Shown here in pieces: positions 57,247 through 64,000 of a DNA stretch of 64,000 bases. The first letter of the stretch is position 1; the number at the start of each line of letters is the position of its first letter. Under the pieces are notes generated by a model that had not been told where the DNA came from, made no database searches, and was given only the letters and a program-made list of their open reading frames with translations. Source of the stretch: Irpex lacteus (Eukaryota > Basidiomycota > Agaricomycetes > Polyporales > Irpicaceae). The position numbers were made by a program, and so were the translations under genes. Location of the stretch: the NCBI GenBank assembly GCA_001986395.2, contig MQVO02000044.1, positions 1 through 64,000 on the forward strand. The letters are read 5' to 3'.

Positions 57247-60200
57247 ATGGCTTCACCAGCAACTCCCCCAGCGACTCCGCCGCCGACGTCTTCGGGGCGG
57301 CCAGCATCGCCTTCACCTTCTAGGAGCGGGCTCCGTACACTCACTCGCATGAGCACCATGCTCAGAAGAAACTCCTCTGGCTTCAGTCTCGGTCGCAAAT
57401 CCCTTGATCGGTCGACTTCCAAGGAGTCCTTACGCGGGAAGAAGGAACCATCTAACGAAGTAGCACCGCCAAGTCCTGTACCTGAATCTCCTGCTCGTGA
57501 AGCGCAAGCAAACGCAGCAGAAGTCTTTCATCCTCCAGTGAAGTCTCCTTTGACCAAGGAAGTCACTGATTCACCAGTACCCGTCACTCAACTTCTCGTG
57601 GCTGAGCCCGAGCCCATAGCTACAACCCCACTTAAGCCTGCTGAACCGGTGACCGTAGCAGATACGCCAGCCTCGAAGCCTGCCGAACCTGCTGCCTCCG
57701 CTCCAGCTCCCGAAGCCCCCGTCTTACCCGTCGTTGCACCTGCTCCCATATTGCCTGTCGTTGCACCCGCTCCCATTGCCGCACCTTCCCCCGTGCCAGT
57801 CCCCGTGCCAGCACCGGAGCCAGCACCGGAAAAGCGTGTAACTGTAGTCTCTCCTTCCGAAGAGGGCAACGGGACTCCAGCACCCCTAGCACCCCTCTCC
57901 GACATAAGCCCAGCACCCGAAGAACGAGCAGCAGACTATTTCGCGTGGGGAAATGTGCCGGAACCGATCAAGAAACCCTCCACTTCTACTCTCGCGACTA
58001 ACAACTCGGCACCTGCACCCGCCTCTGTCAACGTCTCAGCTGCGCCCTCACGTTCTCGTTCACTCATAGGCACACCAGTGCGCGTGCCCATCCCTATGCC
58101 TGACCCACCTGCACCAGAACCTGCACCTACACCTGCACCTCCTCCAGTCCAATCTGCACCCGTCGATCCTTACGCAGCATCAGCAGCCGACTCCTTCGCA
58201 TGGAAAGACGACGGCATGTCTTCCAAGGCTATAGGCAAACGGCCGTCTCGCGATATCATACACTCTTCGCCAGAACCTATGCACGCTCACATCTCGAGGT
58301 CTCCGTCTCGCGAGAGGCCTGTTGCCTCTCCTCCCTCCGCCGCGAGGTCGTTGAGTCCTAAAGCTAGCAAGTCGTCGATTGCGAGTTCCTATGGCCAGGT
58401 TGTCCCTGCTACGCCTGGAAGGAGGCGTGTCTCTGTGTCGGTGGACCCTGAGGAGCCGAGACGGGGTAGGAGTCGGTCGAGAGGTACTACGAGTATTCGG
58501 TGAGTTTTTATGCCCACTACATGAGCTGGGGCTGATGACTTGCTATTTAGTATTTCGTTTGAGAACGAAGATCCATTCGCAGATCCTCCTCCTACCACCA
58601 TGCCAGGATCTCAAGCCCTCTCTCCAGTCTATAGCGTGGCCACCCCTGCGTACGTTTCCCATGTCTCGACTATCATGCGAGGTTCTGACTTGTATCCTAG
58701 TGTTGAGGAGCCATACCCTGTAACTGAAGAGCCCGAGTCGATGCCTGAGTCGGCTGTTGCGGAGGAGGCGTCTACAGTGACATATCCATACCACGAACAG
58801 GCTACTCCGGAGAAGCTACCTACACCGGTGTCAATGCCATTGCCGGCTTTGAACGAGGTTACGACGTCTAGGTGAGTCGATCTCTAGTAAGTTCGATAAC
58901 GCGAGCTTATGCGTGTGCAGGACTATACGTGAGCAACCGTCGACGTATAGTATTGGACAGAGCACCGTTGGTCCGGTAGACCTTATGCCTCGAGAGACAG
59001 AGTAAGTGTATACCTTAACTCCCCATTTAACGTCAAACTGATCTATCACTGGCATGTTTTGTCTTAGTGAACGACTCCCCCTCCTCCCACGAGGCATGCC
59101 CGTCCCAGACGTCAGCACCTCCAAAGCCCCCACCTCGCCTCCCGTCTTCAACGACATCGACATAACAATCCACCAGAACTCCCGCACCATCGCCTGGCCC
59201 TCCATCGACCGCGGCTACAAAGCCCTCGGCTGGTCCGAACACGTCCTCCCCGACAACTCCATCTACTACTCGCATCACGACCTGCACGTCGTCACCGAGG
59301 TCGACTTGAGGAACCCGAAGAAGCTCGAGGGCGTCGCGGAGTATATTGATAGGAAGAGGCCGAATGAGGTGGTTTTGCCCCCGCAGGGGTGGGAGCTTTG
59401 GTTGAGGGATGGGAGCAAGGTGCCGTTTGAGTTTGTTCCTGTGAGGGTTTGGGTTAGTCATAAGGATAGGGTTTTGACGTTTGAGGCTCCGAGTGCGCCT
59501 GCTGGGGAGGCTGTGCATGGGTTATCTGAGGACGAACGTGAGTGCTACACTAAATTACTGGTCATGATTGTGGGAGCTGACTCGAATCAATAGGTATCAA
59601 CCAAGAATATCAGTACTGGACTTATGTTGAGAGTCACCCTGCTCACGAGCCTTTGTCTGGGAACGCTCACGCCGAGGCTCTCGACGCGCTCACCTGGTGT
59701 TACACCGGTACGTACACTTTCATCACAGGGAATGAACAACGTTGACGAATTAAATAGACTGCCTGCTCCCATCTGAGCGAACTGTCCCACCTGCGTTCAG
59801 CCCTCAAGAATGCCAGGAACTCATGACCCTCCTGAGATCAGATCCAAACAGCTCACCGAGTAACACAATTGTCCGGAACCGCATCGTCGCCCGTGTTCTC
59901 CTCCGCCAAGGTACTTCCCACACCTCTCCCATCCTCCACATCCACGAGTCCTAACAAACCACTTTCTCTGTCTCTTTCTAGCTCAATGGCGTCAACATTA
60001 CTTCCGCCCCTCGAAGCCCCTCCCAAGCGGCTTCACCAAAGGCCCCACCCAAGTCAGTCGTCGCATCACCTTCCGACGTGCCTTGCTGGACGTCATCATG
60101 TCCATCCTGTGCCTTGGCATTCCTTACCTATTCATGGACCGGCAGAGCCACCACCGTATGGACGAAGAGAGCGGGCTTCATGGCAAGGGACCGGTTCTTA

Positions 60201-60754
60201 TTATTAGTGCTTGTGCTTGTCTCGTGGTGAGTTGTTCATCCATTCGTGATGGTTGAGGAGTAAACTGACTTTTGGGGGATAGGCTGCGGTTATACTTAGT
60301 GCTTCTGTGACGTTGTTGACCCTCCCTGGTCTTGACGACCTCGCACGTTTGGCGGGAATGATCGCCATATTGTTCTCCGCGTCCAGTATGGTCTCTTCCG
60401 TCATCGCGTTGTTCAAGTTCAAGGCATCTCTCGACCGCACGGTCGTATACGTCGGCGGTGAAGGGCTCATGATTCTTTCCGTACGTCTACTACAGAACCC
60501 ACTCTTCGTTCCATACTAATGCATCACCACAGAGACGAAGCATAGTCATGTCTCTCCCCGTTGTGTTCTTGGCTTGGGCTGTCGCTGCCTTCATCACGGG
60601 CATTACGTTCTATTCCTTCCGTGGGGTCACGCTTACCAGCAAGGCTATCATCGCACAGCCGTTCGTCGACTATACGCACTGGGCTGTTGTAGGTGGATTG
60701 GGCGGTCTCGCCGGTATTCTGCTTGTTACGATCTTCGTAGCTGGAAGGAAGTAA
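57247..60754 (+). CDS. WW-like domain protein with C-terminal transmembrane segments
   Basis: The first exon (57247-58499) is a Pro/Ala/Ser-rich, probably disordered region with basic RS patches (RRNSSGFSLGRKS, RRGRSRSRG) and degenerate PVVAPAP repeats. Later exons give PRGMPVPDVST, then WPSIDRGYKALGWSEHVLPD followed by SIYYSHHDLHVVTEVDLRNP, a WW-like fold (W...G-W...YY-H). The C-terminal part holds about four hydrophobic segments (ALLDVIMSILCLGIPYLF, GPVLIISACACLVAAVILSA, MIAILFSASSMVSSVIALF, VVFLAWAVAAFITGITFY, AVVGGLGGLAGILLVTIFV). It looks like a membrane-anchored protein with a large cytosolic Ser/Pro-rich head. I recall similar WW-plus-membrane proteins in agaricomycetes; function unknown. 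Several middle exon borders (59600-60060) were not resolved in detail. Confidence 0.75.
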
Positions 60755-61022
60755 TGCCTCCGCTCACTCTTGCTGAAAGTATGCGAACACAACCCTTTTA
60801 CAACTGTATTTTAGCCCCTGCTGTGCCACCATGCTGTATTTATACTATGACATGTCACTCGTTGTATTCTATATGTTATTTGTTTCATTCACTTTCGAAC
60901 CAAGGACGAGCAAACATGATTGGATCGAATGCGGGCGTTTACATGATATAATAGGCGCTTCTTCAACACTGTCATTGACCACCACGACCAGGAACAGCCT
61001 CCTCCAGGACTTGCTGGCCAAC
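60755..61022. other. Short intergenic spacer
   Basis: Tandem plus-strand genes are separated by about 270 bp, which holds the end of one and the promoter of the next. Confidence 0.5.
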
Positions 61023-62640
61023 ATGGCAAAGACACAGGAGAGTTTCACGTTCACCGTTGGAAAGCTCGGTATGTATCAAGTTTACAACACGTATTACACA
61101 CGCTAATCATAGTACAGATGCGGGCATGGCTGTACGATAACCTATGTAACCTCGACGCGTATTTGGCTGCTGACGGGTACAGAGATAGATCCTGCTCGGC
61201 GAACGGGCACACCTTATCGAGTTCCCCTCGCTTCTTCTACCGCCAGGTGCAACGACTGGGTCTATAGTCAACATCTCCGTGCAGCAGAATCATGCGGAGG
61301 AGAAGAAGCGGGACACGGAGTTTTGGAATTTGCAGAATGACATTCTGGCCGCGTATGGAACTAAGACTCCAGAGAGCCCGAAACTTGAGGTGCGTGATCG
61401 TCAATGTACGAAAATTCGGTGGCTTATTGAGGTTATGTGCTAGTTGCGGAATGTTACGCAGACCTCCGTCACGCTGGAATGGCCTCCCCTGCAACTTGCA
61501 ACGGCGAAGCTACGGTCTCTGGACATCTACCGCAACCGCCAACGGCTAGCTGCCATCCCTTCTCCAACCACCAACACATCCACCAAACTCTCAGGACTGC
61601 AGCTGGACACGGAATACACCTTCCAGCTGATACTGCGGACCACAGCAGGAACCTTCCACTCAAATGTCCTGCATGTTCGCACGCACACCATGACGGACAC
61701 ATCTGGAATATGCGTGTGTTTTGGTACGGTTCAGGATCCTGTACTCCTTGAGAATGCGAAGATGGCGTTGAGAGACATGGGCGCGAAATGGAGCGATAAG
61801 ATCCAGATTGACACGACACACTTCGTGTGCACGACGCCTGCAACGACTCCTGCGGGTGCAGACGCGACAGGAAGCCTAGCCAACGCGCCAGGCGTTGAAT
61901 ACCAGAAAGCACTCCAGATGAGCATCCCAGTCGTCCAGCCAACATGGATCCTCGCCTGTCACTCCGAGAAAAAGTGAGTTCACTCCCCACCTCATCCCGT
62001 TCATGCATTGACCAACGACCAATACTTACGCAGGATGATGCCAATCCACCCATACTACCTCGGCGCGTCCCCCATCCCCGCCCACTCCGCCTCGTACGGC
62101 CGCCCCCAATCAATGTCCCAAGCAAGCATCGGCTCCCCCACAGCCCGTACCTCCTCCCCCGCCACCCCGCGCTCCGCCAACCGCCAATCCATGCCCCCTC
62201 CCGCGCGCTCAGCTGCCTCTCCCCCTGCCACTACTAAATCTCCTAGCGCAGCCGTTCGTCCGATTGAACCCACGCCTGAAGAGCCTCACGAGCACTCGGA
62301 GGCTGAGGAGGTGGAGGAGGCGAAATCTCCGAATGGTACTAGTAAACATACGCGTACGGGTACGATGTCGAAAGATTTCCGGTTCCCGCCTCAGACCCCC
62401 GGTAAAGACTCCCCTCCCCCTCCTCCCGTGCCCTCCCTCCCTCGAAGCTCGAGTACTAGTGAGAGACCGTCAAAGCATGCGTCGTCGGACACAGAGGAGG
62501 TATCGTTGACCCCGCTGCCGGTTATCCCGAGTAGTGTGGAGGTGCCGCCGCCCCCGCCTGTTGATAAGGATAAGGAGAGGAGTCCTGTGGGTGCGGATGA
62601 TGAGGATGTGGGTGAGACGGAGGAGATTTCGTTGAATTGA
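61023..62640 (+). CDS. CHS5: Chs5-like exomer component (FN3 and BRCT domains)
   Basis: Chs5 forms the core of exomer, a trans-Golgi cargo adaptor that delivers chitin synthase and other proteins to the cell surface in yeast. The start MAKTQESFTFTVGKL is followed, across short introns, by DAGMA and ILLGERAHLIEFPSLLLPPG, the N-terminal dimerisation segment. An FN3 domain comes next (LELRNVTQTSVTLEWPPL...LDTEYTFQLILRTTAGTF), then a BRCT domain (ICVCFGTVQ...MALRDMGAKWSDKIQIDTTHFVCT...PVVQPTWILACHSEKK). The C-terminal half is Ser/Pro/Glu-rich, as in fungal Chs5, and ends TEEISLN. Domain order is exactly that of the family. The last intron is at about 61974-62034. Confidence 0.93.
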
Positions 62641-63164
62641 GGGGTGGGTGAGGTGGTTGTGTAGGAGAGGATGGAGTGTATCGGAGGGGATGTGGTGAGG
62701 TGTGTGTGGAATTGGCGGTGCTGTTGTAGATATCGATACCCATCGCTGTATGCATTCTCGACGTCGGTATATTATTATTGTTGAGGCTGCAGTTCTGTAT
62801 CTCGTCGTGTTGAACCATCAGAACGTGTTTTCTGCTCGTGCATTTCGCATGCAAAGAGGGGAGAGATAGCATGATACGAGTTATATTCTACAGAGGAGCA
62901 GATATATGACAGACAGGACTAATTATGTACAGATGGGGAATCCGGTAACGAGACGAAAGACGAAAGCAGGCTGCAGGGGACCAGAAAACAATGAGAGACG
63001 TGAAGGAAGTAAGTGAACACGAATGTACAGTGGCGAAGATTGACGTTTATGCGGGTTACTGTACAATGCTGTGGTGTGGTATGTATGTATGAACTGGGAA
63101 GGGTGGACGAGCAGCGAAGGATTGAGATAGCCGAAGCAATTATAGCGATCTGTATTATGTGATG
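62641..63164. other. Convergent 3' spacer
   Basis: Lies between CHS5 and the minus-strand gene at the right edge. Nothing recognised. Confidence 0.5.
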
Positions 63165-64000
63165 TTACGAGTGAGGAGAAGGGGGAGAAGGAGTCCTACT
63201 CGGAGTCCTATCACCAACGCTCTCCCAAGCAGACATCTCACTCTCAAGCTCCAAATCCGATCCACCAAACGAAGAGTCCGTGTCTGAGAACATCCCAGAG
63301 CGTAGGTCAGGCGAGAGGATGGCGAAGTCGCTTTCCGAGGGTACGTGCAGGGAGCTGATCGGCGGGGAGCTCAACATACGCGGGGAGACTGCTCTTTGAG
63401 AGGAAGGAGGTCTGACGACGTAGCTCGGCGATAGGGGGTGGTGGATGTGTGCAAATGGGGACGTGACGGGTGAGGGTATGTCTCTGTGGCTGTTATTGTT
63501 GTTGTTATTGACGACAACTGGAGGAGAGGTAAAGGGGGACCGAGGTGGAGGAGAGACTATATCGAAAGTCGTACTGCGACCGCCGTCAGAGAAGGCGGTG
63601 TCGCTGCGAGGACCTATGACGGCTGGTGTGAACGAGCTTTGCGTGGAGTCTGAGCTGGCTGAGGGGCTGTATAGTTGGCGGGGCGGTGGCGGGGAGGGAG
63701 CTGGGGTTGTCTGGGGAGTTGGGAGGGAGGTTTGGTGTTCTATGGCCGCGTGTAGGGTCTCTGCGCGGAGGGGGTGTCTAGGGAGGGGAGTTTGGATGGC
63801 TGGTGGTGTACGGAGCCTGGTTTCTTCGTGAGGTGGCGAAGAGGGTGCGGTTGTGGTTGGAGTGAGTGTAGTCGGCGATATGGGGTCAAAGGGGAGGAAC
63901 ACATTGGACTGTAATGCAAGTTATGAGTATGGGACTGCGGTGCATGTAAGCTATAGACGCACCTCGTCCAGGACATTCGTCGTTCTATTCGTACGACGTC
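63165..64000 (-). CDS. Ser/Pro-rich protein, C-terminal part (gene continues past the right edge)
   Basis: The last exon runs from about 63909 to the stop at 63165. It is preceded by an intron with CAG acceptor and by exon sequence ending NVLDE up to the window edge, so the protein start is outside. The visible 250 residues are low-complexity: Pro/Ser/Thr-rich with a poly-Asn run (NNNNNN near 63500), SP and TP dipeptides typical of proline-directed kinase sites, and an acidic stretch (DLELESEMSAWESVGD) near the end. No domain is visible and no function can be assigned. Confidence 0.65.

Noticed and set aside
1..64000. tRNA, rRNA or CRISPR arrays
   Set aside because: Looked for tRNA B-box-like words (for example near 20707) and regular spaced repeats; no cloverleaf, rRNA-like or CRISPR-like structure could be supported.

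Overview
The window looks like nuclear DNA of a basidiomycete fungus, probably an agaricomycete. The genes carry many short (about 47-80 bp) GT-AG introns, and one P450 exon is only 18 nt long. Recognisable proteins include class I histone deacetylase, eS12, Ski8, coatomer beta-prime and Chs5. A chromodomain Ty3/Gypsy element, a hAT transposase remnant, ricin-B-like lectins and a large 2OG-oxygenase-fold protein fit the same group.

Layout. 1-5098 is the 3' part of a Gypsy retrotransposon with its right LTR; it sits inside the coding region of a hAT-type transposase gene on the minus strand (5099-6907). An RPD3-type deacetylase follows (7921-9904, minus). 9.9-16.7 kb has no recognisable gene but holds a TIR-bounded element (12381-13042). 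An Nrg1-like zinc-finger regulator lies at 16780-18773 and a possible small secreted protein at 19282-19634. 19.6-23.9 kb is gene-empty apart from a diverged tandem repeat. Ski8 and RPS12 are divergent neighbours (23928-26232), followed by a frameshifted DUF7704-like membrane-protein gene. Two tandem beta-carbonic anhydrase genes (27831-30608) come from a segmental duplication. A Ser/Pro-rich protein with a Cys motif (31955-33615) separates them from a cluster of four beta-trefoil (ricin-B/CBM13-like) paralogues at 34.1-40.8 kb, two on each strand. A large 2OG-Fe(II)-oxygenase-fold protein occupies 41136-45528. 45.5-50.2 kb has no recognisable gene but contains a diverged direct repeat. The right end is dense and conserved: a cytochrome P450, SEC27, a WW-like multi-pass membrane protein, CHS5 and the 3' part of a Ser/Pro-rich gene.

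Functional themes. The right end brings together secretory-pathway functions (COPI coat, exomer-type Chs5). The middle is a lineage-specific accessory block dominated by local duplication (carbonic anhydrases, lectin-like proteins). The left end is transposon-rich. The most unusual block is the four-gene lectin-like cluster, in which three members share a conserved Thr-rich C-terminal tail.

Gene models were spliced by eye from reading frame, GT/AG signals and conserved motifs. No similarity search was possible, so family names rest on motif recognition.
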